Shown piece after piece: positions 1 through 5,774 of a DNA stretch of 9,627 bases; the stretch's first letter is position 1, and every line of letters begins with the position of its first letter. Source of the DNA: DATGKD01 sp035294855 (GTDB lineage Bacteria > Actinomycetota > Acidimicrobiia > Acidimicrobiales > UBA8190); assembly GCA_035294855.1 (NCBI GenBank), contig DATGKD010000114.1:1-9627 (forward strand), given 5' to 3'. The notes under the pieces are model-generated. The model was not told the DNA's origin. It worked only from the letters and a program-made list of their open reading frames with translations, and did not search any database. The position numbers and the translations under genes were made by a program.

Positions 1-846
1 GCCGTGCCGCCGGACGCCGGCCCGGATGAGATCGCCGCCGCCGCCCGAAAGGTGGGCACCCCGTGTGTGGTCAAGCCCACGACGCTCGCGGCCAGTCAGG
101 GAGTGATCCGCGCGGACAGCCCGCACGACGCGGTGGCGACCGTGGAGCACGTGCGCTCGATTGCGCGGCGAGCCGGTGTCGGCCCGGAGTTACCTGTTCT
201 CATCGAGCGCTTCGTACCCGGGGCCGAGGTCGCCATCGAAGGCCTCCTCGCCTCGGGCGAGCTCAACGTGCTGGCGGTGTTCGACAAACCCGAGCCGCTC
301 GACGGGCCCTACTTCGAGGAATCCATCTACGTGACCCCGTCCCGCCTCCCCGGCCCGGACGTCACCGCGGCGATCCAGGCCGTGCAAGCCGCGACGCGCG
401 CGCTGGGACTGGACGACGGGCCCGTGCACGCCGAGGCGCGTGTGCACGCCGGCCGGGCGTCGGTCGTCGAGGTGGCCGCCCGGACGATCGGCGGCCTGTG
501 TTCGAGGACCCTGCGTTTCGCCACTGGCCGGTCGCTCGAGGAATTGGTCATCGCCCACGCCATCGGAAAGGAGCAGGACACCACGTGGTGGGGAGGTGCG
601 TCCGGCGTGCTCATGTTGCCCACGCCGCGCGCCGGTCGGTTCGTGGAGGTGACGGGCCAGTCTGACGCGTTCGCGGTGCCTGGTGTCACCGAGGTGGACA
701 TCACCGTCGCTCCCGGCAGCCCGGTCGTACCGGTCCCCGAGGGCGACCGGTACATCGGTTTCGTGTTCGCACGCGACCGGCGACCCGAACGCGTCGAAAG
801 GGCACTTCGGCGAGCGCGCGACCTCCTGCACGTCGTCATCGACTGA
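1..846 (+). CDS. ATP-grasp domain ligase-like protein (5' end outside window)
   Basis: The reading frame is open from base 1 to a TGA at 844-846, giving 281 visible codons. The visible part begins at the ATP-grasp core, so the N-terminal pre-ATP-grasp domain must lie upstream; the GTG at base 4 is unlikely to be the true start. Counting from base 1, visible landmarks are the ATP-contacting lysine in CVVKP (about residue 25), the IERFVPGAEVAIEG strand that normally follows the hinge, HAE (Glu about 145), and EVAAR followed by GG (Glu about 157, Arg about 161). These match the metal-binding Glu and Arg positions of carboxylate-amine ligases of the PurK, biotin carboxylase and amino-acid ligase type. 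Such enzymes activate a carboxylate as acyl phosphate and join it to a nucleophile, usually an amine. The substrate cannot be read from the sequence. The next gene starts 100 bp downstream on the same strand, which suggests a shared pathway. The fold is secure and the role unknown. Confidence 0.85.
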   Translation, partial: AVPPDAGPDEIAAAARKVGTPCVVKPTTLAASQGVIRADSPHDAVATVEHVRSIARRAGVGPELPVLIERFVPGAEVAIEGLLASGELNVLAVFDKPEPLDGPYFEESIYVTPSRLPGPDVTAAIQAVQAATRALGLDDGPVHAEARVHAGRASVVEVAARTIGGLCSRTLRFATGRSLEELVIAHAIGKEQDTTWWGGASGVLMLPTPRAGRFVEVTGQSDAFAVPGVTEVDITVAPGSPVVPVPEGDRYIGFVFARDRRPERVERALRRARDLLHVVID

Positions 847-934
847 GACGGCGCAGACGCCACAGACGGCGCGCCATCGACCCCGGCGCGACTTGACCGA
901 TCACGGGTGTCCCGGGGCCGGTGGCCGCTCCCGC

Positions 935-940
935 TACCGT
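935..940 (+). promoter_or_regulatory. Leaderless-type -10 box (TACCGT) for the radical SAM gene
   Basis: TACCGT fits the actinobacterial TANNNT -10 pattern and ends exactly 6 nt before the GTG at 947, so transcription would start at or within a base or two of the start codon. No Shine-Dalgarno sequence precedes this GTG, which agrees with a leaderless message. No convincing -35 is seen; TTGACC at 893-898 is too far away. The same layout recurs at three other genes in the window. Confidence 0.5.
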
Positions 941-946
941 GGGACG

Positions 947-2410
947 GTGCGCATCGCTTTGGTGTCGACCTACGAGCTGGGCCACCAGCCCCTGCATGTG
1001 GCGTCGCCCGCCGGCGCGCTGCGCCGGGCCGGCCACGAAGTGCGCTGCCTTGATCTTTCGGTCGCACCCTTCGACCCGGGCTTGGCCGGATGGGCCGACG
1101 CCGTGGCGTGTTCGGTGCCGATGCACACCGCCATGCGACTCGCTCGTCCGGTGTGCGCCGAGATCCGGGCGCTTCGCCCGGAGATGCCGCTGTGCCTCTA
1201 CGGCCTGTACGCCGGGCTGGACGGCGCCATGGGAACAGCGGCCCTGGCGGACACCACGATCACCGGGGAGTACGAACCCGGGTTGCTGTCGTGGGTGGAC
1301 GCTGTTGGTCGCGCCCGGTCCGAGCGGTCGGCGCCCGCTTGGCGGGGGCAACGCGTCGACCTCGGGCGGGGACGATTCGGTCTGCCGGCCCGAGACCTGT
1401 TGCCGGGGCTCGACCACTATGCGCGACTCGACGTCGCCGGGCAGCGCCGCCTGGCGGGATACACCGAGGCCGGCCACGGGTGCGTCCACCGGTGCCGCCA
1501 CTGCCCGGTGCCAGTGGTGTACGACGGGCGAACCCGCGTCGTCGGCGTGGACGCCGTGATGGCCGACGTCGAGCAGCTCGTGTCCCTGGGAGCGCAACAC
1601 GTCAGCTTCGGCGACCCCGACTTTCTGAGCGGACCGCACCACGCCCGGCGCGTCGTCGACGCCGTCCACGGCGCCTTCCCGAGCCTCACCTTCGACGTCA
1701 CCGTCAAAGTCGAACATGTCCTGCGTGACCAGGGTCTCTGGCCGCGACTGGCGCAAGCGGGGTGTCTGTTCGTGGTGTCGGCCTTCGAGTCGGCGAGTGA
1801 TCACGTCCTCCACCTCCTCGACAAGGGACACACGGTGGCGGACGAGGAGGAGGCGGTTGCGGTGCTGCGAGCTGCCGGGATCGAGCCCCGCCCGTCGCTG
1901 CTGCCGTTCACCCCGTGGACGACGGCGTCGGAAGTGCTGGACCTGCTCGACCTGGTGGCCCGGTACGACTTGGTCGGCAACGTCGACCCGGTGCACTACA
2001 CCATCCGCTTGCTCGTCCCGCCCGGATCCCTGCTGTTGGACTCGGGGGCACTCACGGGCCTCCTCGGCGCCTACGACGACGAACACCTCGGTTGGAGCTG
2101 GACTGCCATCGACGCGCGTCTCGACGACCTGCAACGCGAGCTGTCCATGACGGCGGCGCTCGCCGCATCAGAGGGTTGGTCGCCGGCGCGCACCTACGAG
2201 GAGGTGCGTCGACAGGCGGTCCGCTCCCTCGGCAGCGACGCCGCCGGGCGAGCAGCAGCACCGAGGCCGGACCCCCGGCTGTCCTCCCCAACCGCCGGGG
2301 ACGCCCGTCCCCGGCTCACCGAGTCGTGGTTCTGCTGTGCCGAGCCCAACGAGGCGCAGCTGCTCGCCGTCAACGCGATCGCGCCGTCACCAAGAGAAGG
2401 GTGTGAGTGA
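947..2410 (+). CDS. Radical SAM protein with B12-binding-like N-terminus and CCAEP tail
   Basis: This encodes 487 aa from GTG 947. The frame stays open upstream to 683, but that part overlaps the ATP-grasp gene and reads as nonsense; the protein proper begins VRIALVSTYELG, a Rossmann beta strand. Residues 1 to about 120 look like the cobalamin-binding domain of B12-type radical SAM enzymes, without the DxHxxG base-on motif. The cluster motif CxxxCxxC is C179, C183 and C186, and would bind a 4Fe-4S cluster that cleaves S-adenosylmethionine. Core strands such as SFGDPDFL and FDVTVKVEH follow. After about residue 425 comes a Pro/Ala-rich linker (about 429-457), then FCCAEP (Cys463 and Cys464) and 20 more residues. 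From memory, this matches the family called CUAEP/CCAEP-tail radical SAM (seleno)protein, in which the second Cys may be selenocysteine. Here that codon is TGT (2336-2338), so this is the all-cysteine form. The reaction is unknown. Confidence 0.88.
   Translation: MRIALVSTYELGHQPLHVASPAGALRRAGHEVRCLDLSVAPFDPGLAGWADAVACSVPMHTAMRLARPVCAEIRALRPEMPLCLYGLYAGLDGAMGTAALADTTITGEYEPGLLSWVDAVGRARSERSAPAWRGQRVDLGRGRFGLPARDLLPGLDHYARLDVAGQRRLAGYTEAGHGCVHRCRHCPVPVVYDGRTRVVGVDAVMADVEQLVSLGAQHVSFGDPDFLSGPHHARRVVDAVHGAFPSLTFDVTVKVEHVLRDQGLWPRLAQAGCLFVVSAFESASDHVLHLLDKGHTVADEEEAVAVLRAAGIEPRPSLLPFTPWTTASEVLDLLDLVARYDLVGNVDPVHYTIRLLVPPGSLLLDSGALTGLLGAYDDEHLGWSWTAIDARLDDLQRELSMTAALAASEGWSPARTYEEVRRQAVRSLGSDAAGRAAAPRPDPRLSSPTAGDARPRLTESWFCCAEPNEAQLLAVNAIAPSPREGCE
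2394..2400 (+). promoter_or_regulatory. Ribosome-binding site that decides the 2407 start
   Basis: GAGAAGG lies inside the last codons of the radical SAM gene, 6 nt before GTG 2407 and 12 nt before ATG 2413. The spacing favours the GTG, which overlaps the upstream stop codon as GTGA and implies translational coupling. Confidence 0.5.
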
Positions 2411-3297
2411 CCATGCCTTCACGAACCAAGCCGAGGCGCTCCTTGCGCCCCACCACCTCCGGCGCGTCCGAGCCGTGGACCGGTGTCCCTCGGGGGGCGC
2501 ACGAATGGATGAGCTTCCCCGATCCGGAAGAGGAGCGAACCTGGCTGTTCGACGTCACCTTCCTCGAAAGCAACTGGACCTGCATCTTCGGGCGGGGATG
2601 TGAGGGGGTGCTCACCGGTCCCGCGCCTGAGCTCGTCCAAGGTTGTTGCTCGTACGGAGCGCACCTCACCGGCGGAAAAGACGCCCGGCGCGTCGAGCGC
2701 GTCGCCGCCACGCTCACACCCGAGCAATGGCAGTTTCACGACGTCGCCTACCCGAAGGGTTCGACCCGCCCTCAGGTGATCACCAAGTCGAAGGCGGGCG
2801 ATCTCACCACGCGGCTCGTCAAGGACGCCTGCATCTTCCTTAACCGGCCCGGTTTCGCGCGTGGACCGGGCTGCGCCTTGCACCAGGTCGCCATCGAACG
2901 CGGCGTGCCACACCTCGAGCTCAAGCCCGACGTCTGCTGGCAGCTGCCGCTCCGGCGAGACGACGAGGTCGCGGAGGACGGTCACGTGACCTCGGTGATC
3001 CGGCAGTGGGACCGTCGCGACTGGGGGGAGGGTGGCTTCGAGTTCCACTGGTGGTGCACGGAGTCACCCGAGGCATTTGTGGGAAGCCGCCCGGTGCACG
3101 AAGAGCTCGAGCCGGAGCTCGTCGCCATGGTCGGCAAGAAGATCTTCCGCCGTCTGCGGCGCTACCTCGACGCCCGACGGCGCCAGTACACCGACGCCTC
3201 CGGCTCGGCGTCGCCACACCTGCCCAACGGGTCGGCGGCCAGCGCCACGCCCGTCCGACTGCCCCATCCAGCGGTCCGGCGCAAGGCGACGACCTGA
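2407..3297 (+). CDS. Conserved cysteine-rich protein, possible metal or Fe-S cluster binder
   Basis: This encodes 296 aa from GTG 2407, or 294 from ATG 2413. Cysteines fall in a regular array: C59-x5-C65, vicinal C80-C81, C142, C156 (GPGCALH, with His159), C177 (KPDVCWQLP) and C217 (WWC). The order of a C-x(n)-C, a CC pair, then GC-xx-H and KP-xx-C resembles the CxxCxxCC/YkgJ and DUF3109 cysteine-cluster proteins, which are thought to chelate zinc or iron. The first 30 residues are basic and probably disordered, and the last 45 are low-complexity Ala/Ser/Pro. I see no signal peptide or membrane segment, so it is likely cytoplasmic. I recall similar uncharacterised proteins in other actinobacteria. 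The 4-nt overlap with the radical SAM gene says the two are made together; it could be a redox partner, cluster carrier or second modifying enzyme, but that is inference. Confidence 0.8.
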   Translation: MTMPSRTKPRRSLRPTTSGASEPWTGVPRGAHEWMSFPDPEEERTWLFDVTFLESNWTCIFGRGCEGVLTGPAPELVQGCCSYGAHLTGGKDARRVERVAATLTPEQWQFHDVAYPKGSTRPQVITKSKAGDLTTRLVKDACIFLNRPGFARGPGCALHQVAIERGVPHLELKPDVCWQLPLRRDDEVAEDGHVTSVIRQWDRRDWGEGGFEFHWWCTESPEAFVGSRPVHEELEPELVAMVGKKIFRRLRRYLDARRRQYTDASGSASPHLPNGSAASATPVRLPHPAVRRKATT

Positions 3298-3343
3298 GAC
3301 GTCTCCGCGGCGTTACGCCGGTCGTCGGACCGGGACCCCGGAG

Positions 3344-3547
3344 TCACTCCGCCGGCGGGTCGTCCTCGCTGGCGGCTCGCGGTCCGTTCCCCAGGATTTC
3401 CTCGAGCTCGTCGGATTCGGCCATGCACCACGAGGCGTGCTCGTCGTCGGGCTCCGCACCGCACTCCGGGCAACGCCGGTTGGCGGTCGCGATCGAGCGC
3501 TTGAGGCTGCGTGCCTCCTCGAATCGGCGATGCCGTCCCTTCTTCAC
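3344..3547 (-). CDS. Small zinc-ribbon-like protein (67 aa)
   Basis: This encodes 67 aa from GTG 3547 on the minus strand. The start is chosen because a strong GGAGGAG sits 6 nt upstream and the recognisable protein begins there. The open frame continues upstream to 3805, but that part is low-complexity and would run into the divergent gene at 3693. The N-terminus is very basic (KKGRHRR, then KRSIATANRR). A C26-PE-C29 knuckle with His37 and Cys41 follows, enough for one zinc site, and then a strongly acidic tail (ESDELEE, ending EDDPPAE). Basic head, zinc knuckle and acidic tail suggest a nucleic-acid or protein adaptor; I do not recognise the family. It is convergent with the cysteine-rich gene, 46 bp from its stop, so it is probably not part of that operon. 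Confidence 0.65.
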   Translation of the reverse strand: MKKGRHRRFEEARSLKRSIATANRRCPECGAEPDDEHASWCMAESDELEEILGNGPRAASEDDPPAE

Positions 3548-3553
3548 GAGCGA

Positions 3554-3560
3554 CTCCTCC
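3554..3560 (-). promoter_or_regulatory. Strong Shine-Dalgarno (GGAGGAG) of the zinc-ribbon gene
   Basis: On the minus strand GGAGGAG ends 6 nt before GTG 3547. It is one of the best ribosome-binding sites in the window and fixes the start of the 67-aa protein. Confidence 0.6.
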
Positions 3561-3599
3561 GTCTGCCGGGCGCGTGGATCACGGCGAGGACCGCGCTGC

Positions 3600-3605
3600 A
3601 GTCTA
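3600..3605 (-). promoter_or_regulatory. Candidate -10 box (TAGACT) for the zinc-ribbon gene
   Basis: Minus-strand TAGACT fits TANNNT and lies about 52 nt upstream of GTG 3547, leaving a leader of about 45 nt that contains the Shine-Dalgarno. It sits directly downstream of a G-rich block (3606-3635) that would occupy the spacer and -35 position. No TTGACA-like -35 is visible, so the call rests on the -10 alone. Confidence 0.35.
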
Positions 3606-3635
3606 CCCCCCACCCGCCGGTGCCCCCACCCGCCC
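3606..3635 (-). repeat. G-quadruplex-type G-rich motif with a 12-bp direct repeat
   Basis: Read on the minus strand, this stretch has five runs of three or more G separated by loops of 1, 1, 7 and 1 nt, which fits the canonical quadruplex pattern. It contains two direct copies of the 12-mer CCCCCACCCGCC (plus-strand reading, 3607-3618 and 3623-3634), 16 bp apart. It lies between the two divergent genes at 3547 and 3693, immediately upstream of the TAGACT box. Confidence 0.55.
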
Positions 3636-3680
3636 AGATCGCCCTCGAGGCCCAGGTCAGACGCCATGAATGTGCGCCGG

Positions 3681-3686
3681 TAAGGT
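3681..3686 (+). promoter_or_regulatory. Leaderless-type -10 box (TAAGGT) for the 83-aa gene
   Basis: TAAGGT fits TANNNT and ends 6 nt before ATG 3693, the same spacing as at the radical SAM gene. No Shine-Dalgarno precedes the ATG. Confidence 0.5.
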
Positions 3687-3692
3687 CGTGAC

Positions 3693-3944
3693 ATGGCCGA
3701 CGAGTACGACCCCGACGCCATGATCGAGCGGTTCCGTTCCCGCGCGTCCGCGGTGCGAAGTCGCGGCATCCCCCCGGTCGAGGGCCCCGAGCGCAAACGA
3801 TTCATCGAGCAGGCCCAACTCGACTACATGGACTTCGCCATGATCGGGGACGCCTCGGCCCGGCTCGACGAGGGCATCCTGACGCTGCGCATCGACCTCC
3901 GCGCCGATCAGCCACGCGACCCGGAGCCACCCGAGCGCGACTGA
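3693..3944 (+). CDS. Small acidic protein of unknown function (83 aa)
   Basis: This encodes 83 aa from ATG 3693 to TGA 3942-3944. It begins MADEYDPDAMIERFRSRA and is mostly helical and charged. The central part (about residues 31-60) reads as an amphipathic helix with FIEQAQLDYMDFAMIG, followed by a strand-like LTLRIDLR. The last 14 residues are Pro/Asp/Glu-rich and probably disordered. There are no cysteines, signal peptide or membrane segment. I do not recognise a named family. Support for a real gene is the actinobacterial codon bias, a leaderless-type -10 box at the right distance, and a snug fit between a divergent promoter region and the convergent flavin reductase gene, whose stop lies 26 bp downstream. 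No function is proposed. Confidence 0.65.
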   Translation: MADEYDPDAMIERFRSRASAVRSRGIPPVEGPERKRFIEQAQLDYMDFAMIGDASARLDEGILTLRIDLRADQPRDPEPPERD

Positions 3945-3970
3945 CGGCGCGTCCTCGAGCTGCGCCCGCC

Positions 3971-4594
3971 TCAGCCTCCGTAGTTCATACGGGTGTCCTC
4001 CATACGGAGGACCTCCACCGCAGCGTGGCCCGGGCCCTCGTTGTTCTGCCCCGATCGGTCGGGTTCCGTGGGGCTCGTCGCGTCACTCGGTCCGGGCGCC
4101 CCGATCCCGCAGTCCACGACCTCGCCCACGAACAGGCTGTGGCTGCCGAGGGGAAGCGTGCGACGCAGTTCGCAATCGAGCCACGCGGCCGCGACGTCGA
4201 GGATTGGAGCGCCGGTGGCGGCCGCGTGGACGGCTTGGCCCAGCATCGTGCCGGTCCCCGACGAGTCGACGTCGGCGTCGTGGACAGGCTTGGCGAACCT
4301 TCGCACCAGCGCCCGTTCGCTGCGCGGCAACAGGCTGACGGCGAACACCGTTCCCTCGGCCAGCAGGCGGTGGGTCACCGCCTCGGCCTCGACCCCGATG
4401 GCGACGAGCTTCGGCTCGAGCGCCGCCTGCATGACCCAGCTGATCGTCATGAGGTTTCGCTCGTCGCCGGCGCGGGTCCCGACGACGTACAGGCCGGTCG
4501 GCAGCGACCACAACACCCGACGGCGCAGACGGTCGTACGCGTCGGGGTCGCGTCCGGCCGGCACCGGGCCCACGATGCCGCGGGCCTCGTTCAC
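3971..4594 (-). CDS. Flavin reductase-like domain protein
   Basis: This encodes 207 aa from GTG 4594, whose GTGA overlaps the stop of the upstream lipoprotein gene by 4 nt. The frame is open further upstream, but that would run through the whole lipoprotein gene. The protein fits the flavin reductase-like split-barrel family: PTGLYVVGTRAGDERNLMT near residues 32-50, then ISWVMQAALEPKLVAIGV, a sequence that normally contacts FMN, then the FAVSLLP strand. The C-terminus EDTRMNYGG is typical of actinobacterial members. A polar, low-complexity insert of about 25 residues (SDATSPTEPDRSGQNNE) precedes it. Family members bind FMN and either reduce flavin with NAD(P)H or act as small flavoproteins; the substrate here is unknown. 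It is the last gene of a five-gene operon. Confidence 0.85.
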   Translation of the reverse strand: MNEARGIVGPVPAGRDPDAYDRLRRRVLWSLPTGLYVVGTRAGDERNLMTISWVMQAALEPKLVAIGVEAEAVTHRLLAEGTVFAVSLLPRSERALVRRFAKPVHDADVDSSGTGTMLGQAVHAAATGAPILDVAAAWLDCELRRTLPLGSHSLFVGEVVDCGIGAPGPSDATSPTEPDRSGQNNEGPGHAAVEVLRMEDTRMNYGG

Positions 4595-5067
4595 GACGCG
4601 GCGCCCCCGGGCAGCTCGACCAGGTCGACACGCGCCTGCGCCTTGACGTACCCGGCCCGCGCGGCGGCAAGCTCCCCGTTCACGCGCGCCGAAAGGCCGT
4701 GTTGCGGGCCGGACCCGTGCACACAACCCTGGCCGGCTGCCGCGGCCGCGCGGTACGCCGCGGTGAGGATGGACGTAAGCGACGCATCGGGAGACGGGAG
4801 GTTCTGGTTGGCGCCGAGCGCGTCGGTGACCAGCACGTCGCAGACGGTCCGCAGGCCCACGGCGTCGGTGTTCGCCGCCACCACACGCGCGCGCTGCCCG
4901 TCGGCTTCCAGCGTGCGGAGAGAAGCGTCCAACCCGGTCGTCCGGACCCAGGACTGGACCTGTTCGGCGATGGAGGCACCGGAGGAGGGACCGCCACACG
5001 CCGCCAATAGCAGCACCACGGCGGCGACCGTCACCGACACGACCAGCGCGGCTGCCACCGGCCTCAC
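4591..5067 (-). CDS. Predicted lipoprotein of unknown function
   Basis: This encodes 158 aa from GTG 5067. The open frame extends upstream to 5406, but that part overlaps the DUF3151 gene and lacks protein character. Residues 1-24 form a lipoprotein signal: a short VRP head, a hydrophobic stretch of Val/Ala/Leu, and the lipobox LAAC with Cys24 as the lipidated residue, followed by GGPSSG. The mature part is Ala-rich and probably helical, with two more cysteines (TVCDVL and GQGCVHG) that could form a disulfide outside the membrane. It should be anchored on the outer face of the cytoplasmic membrane. The start lies 16 bp after the DUF3151 stop, and the gene overlaps the flavin reductase start by 4 nt, so it sits inside the operon. 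I recognise no family; GTG 5058 (codon 4) is a less likely start. Confidence 0.75.
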   Translation of the reverse strand: MRPVAAALVVSVTVAAVVLLLAACGGPSSGASIAEQVQSWVRTTGLDASLRTLEADGQRARVVAANTDAVGLRTVCDVLVTDALGANQNLPSPDASLTSILTAAYRAAAAAGQGCVHGSGPQHGLSARVNGELAAARAGYVKAQARVDLVELPGGAAS

Positions 5068-5083
5068 CGGAGGCCCATCACCC

Positions 5084-5536
5084 TCATGACGCGCCGCCGG
5101 TGCGCAGCTCCGCAGGGGGCCAGTCAGGATCGAGCTGACGAAGGAACAGCGCGCAACGCTCTTCCTCGTCGACCTCGCCGATGGCCGCGGCGGCCGCGCG
5201 CAAGCCCTCGAGACTTCGCAGGAAACCACGGTTGGTCGGAGCCCGCCAGCGCACATAGCCGCTCCCCCGCCACCCCGAGCATCGAAGTGCGTCGAGGCCG
5301 CGGTGGTAACCGACGCGGAAACAGGCGTACGCCTCCACGTCGTCTCGCGCGAGATCACCCAGGGCCGCCCACGCGTCGGGCCACTCGGGATGACGGCGCA
5401 CGACATCGGCGACGGCGTCGCGCCGCGTCGGTGGCGGCGCGTCGCCGGCGACGCGCAGCTGCTCGACGGCGCCGGTGGGGGGAGGGTCGAGGACGGTCTC
5501 CGGCGGACCGGAGCCGAGATGGACCGGGCCGCTCAT
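5084..5536 (-). CDS. DUF3151 family protein
   Basis: This encodes 150 aa from ATG 5536; the ATGA overlaps the stop of the membrane-protein gene upstream. The frame continues upstream to 5659 only as a shadow of that gene. The core matches the actinobacterial DUF3151 family, to which I recall Rv0360c of Mycobacterium tuberculosis belongs: HPEWPDAWAALGD (about 49-61), AYACFRVGYHRGLDALR (70-85), GWRGSGYVRW (89-98), NRGFLR (102-107) and AAAAIGEVDE (115-124). The length is normal for the family. The helical repeats and the evenly spaced aromatic and glycine residues give it a TPR-like look, so a protein-binding role is plausible, but no function is established that I know of. No signal peptide is seen, so it is cytoplasmic. 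Its presence is one of the better hints that this DNA is actinobacterial. Confidence 0.9.
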   Translation of the reverse strand: MSGPVHLGSGPPETVLDPPPTGAVEQLRVAGDAPPPTRRDAVADVVRRHPEWPDAWAALGDLARDDVEAYACFRVGYHRGLDALRCSGWRGSGYVRWRAPTNRGFLRSLEGLRAAAAAIGEVDEEERCALFLRQLDPDWPPAELRTGGAS

Positions 5537-5766
5537 CGCGACGGGCGCGACGGGCCGGGCCGCTCCGGCAGGTAGTGGCGGCGCCCGGCATCGTCGGTCC
5601 ACACCCGGATCAAGCGGTCCGTGGTGGGGTCGCGGAACATCTCGTCGGTGGGGTGCCAACCCGGTTCAGGGCGATCAGCCTCGCCGTGACGGCGCACGAA
5701 CAGGCTCATCACCGCGGCGACGAGGACCACGACGACGACCACTGACCCCAGAACGGCGTACAACAC
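5533..5766 (-). CDS. Small single-pass membrane protein
   Basis: This encodes 77 aa from GTG 5766, 8 bp after the stop of the YbjQ gene; its own stop overlaps the DUF3151 start by 4 nt. Residues 3-23 are a membrane helix rich in Val (AVLGSVVVVVVLVAAVMSLF), followed by RRHGE. The positive-inside rule therefore places the C-terminal tail in the cytoplasm. The tail contains PGWHPTDEMFRDP and RLIRVWTDDAGRRHYLPE, a tryptophan-containing pattern loosely reminiscent of DUF2510 tails (PGW followed by RYW), though the likeness is weak and I would not assign that family. The hydrophobic helix and the tight packing on both sides support a real gene. Function unknown. Confidence 0.7.
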   Translation of the reverse strand: MLYAVLGSVVVVVVLVAAVMSLFVRRHGEADRPEPGWHPTDEMFRDPTTDRLIRVWTDDAGRRHYLPERPGPSRPSR

Positions 5767-5774
5767 GGCCGTGC

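Noticed and set aside
683..946. Upstream extension of the radical SAM reading frame
   Set aside because: It overlaps the ATP-grasp gene, has no protein-like character, and the Rossmann strand begins exactly at GTG 947.
847..946. Repeated GACGGCGC words and a 4-bp hairpin after the ATP-grasp stop
   Set aside because: They are short and GC-rich; no terminator, RNA gene or precursor peptide could be supported in this 100-bp spacer.
3308..3320. Small hairpin CGGCG-TTA-CGCCG between convergent stops, as a terminator
   Set aside because: The stem is only 5 bp with no T-tract on either strand, so it is not distinguishable from GC-rich background.
3548..3805. Upstream extension of the zinc-ribbon frame, including an ATG at 3667
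   Set aside because: It translates the G-rich motif into low-complexity Gly/Arg, partly overlaps the divergent gene at 3693, and the strong GGAGGAG points to GTG 3547.
3946..3966. GGCGC/GCGCC inverted repeat between the convergent genes ending at 3944 and 3971
   Set aside because: A 5-bp stem with an 11-nt loop and no U-tract is too weak to call a terminator.
4025..5089. Long plus-strand open frame opposite the flavin reductase and lipoprotein genes
   Set aside because: It is a shadow caused by high GC; the product is Arg/Pro/Ala-rich without domain features, while the opposite strand encodes recognisable proteins.
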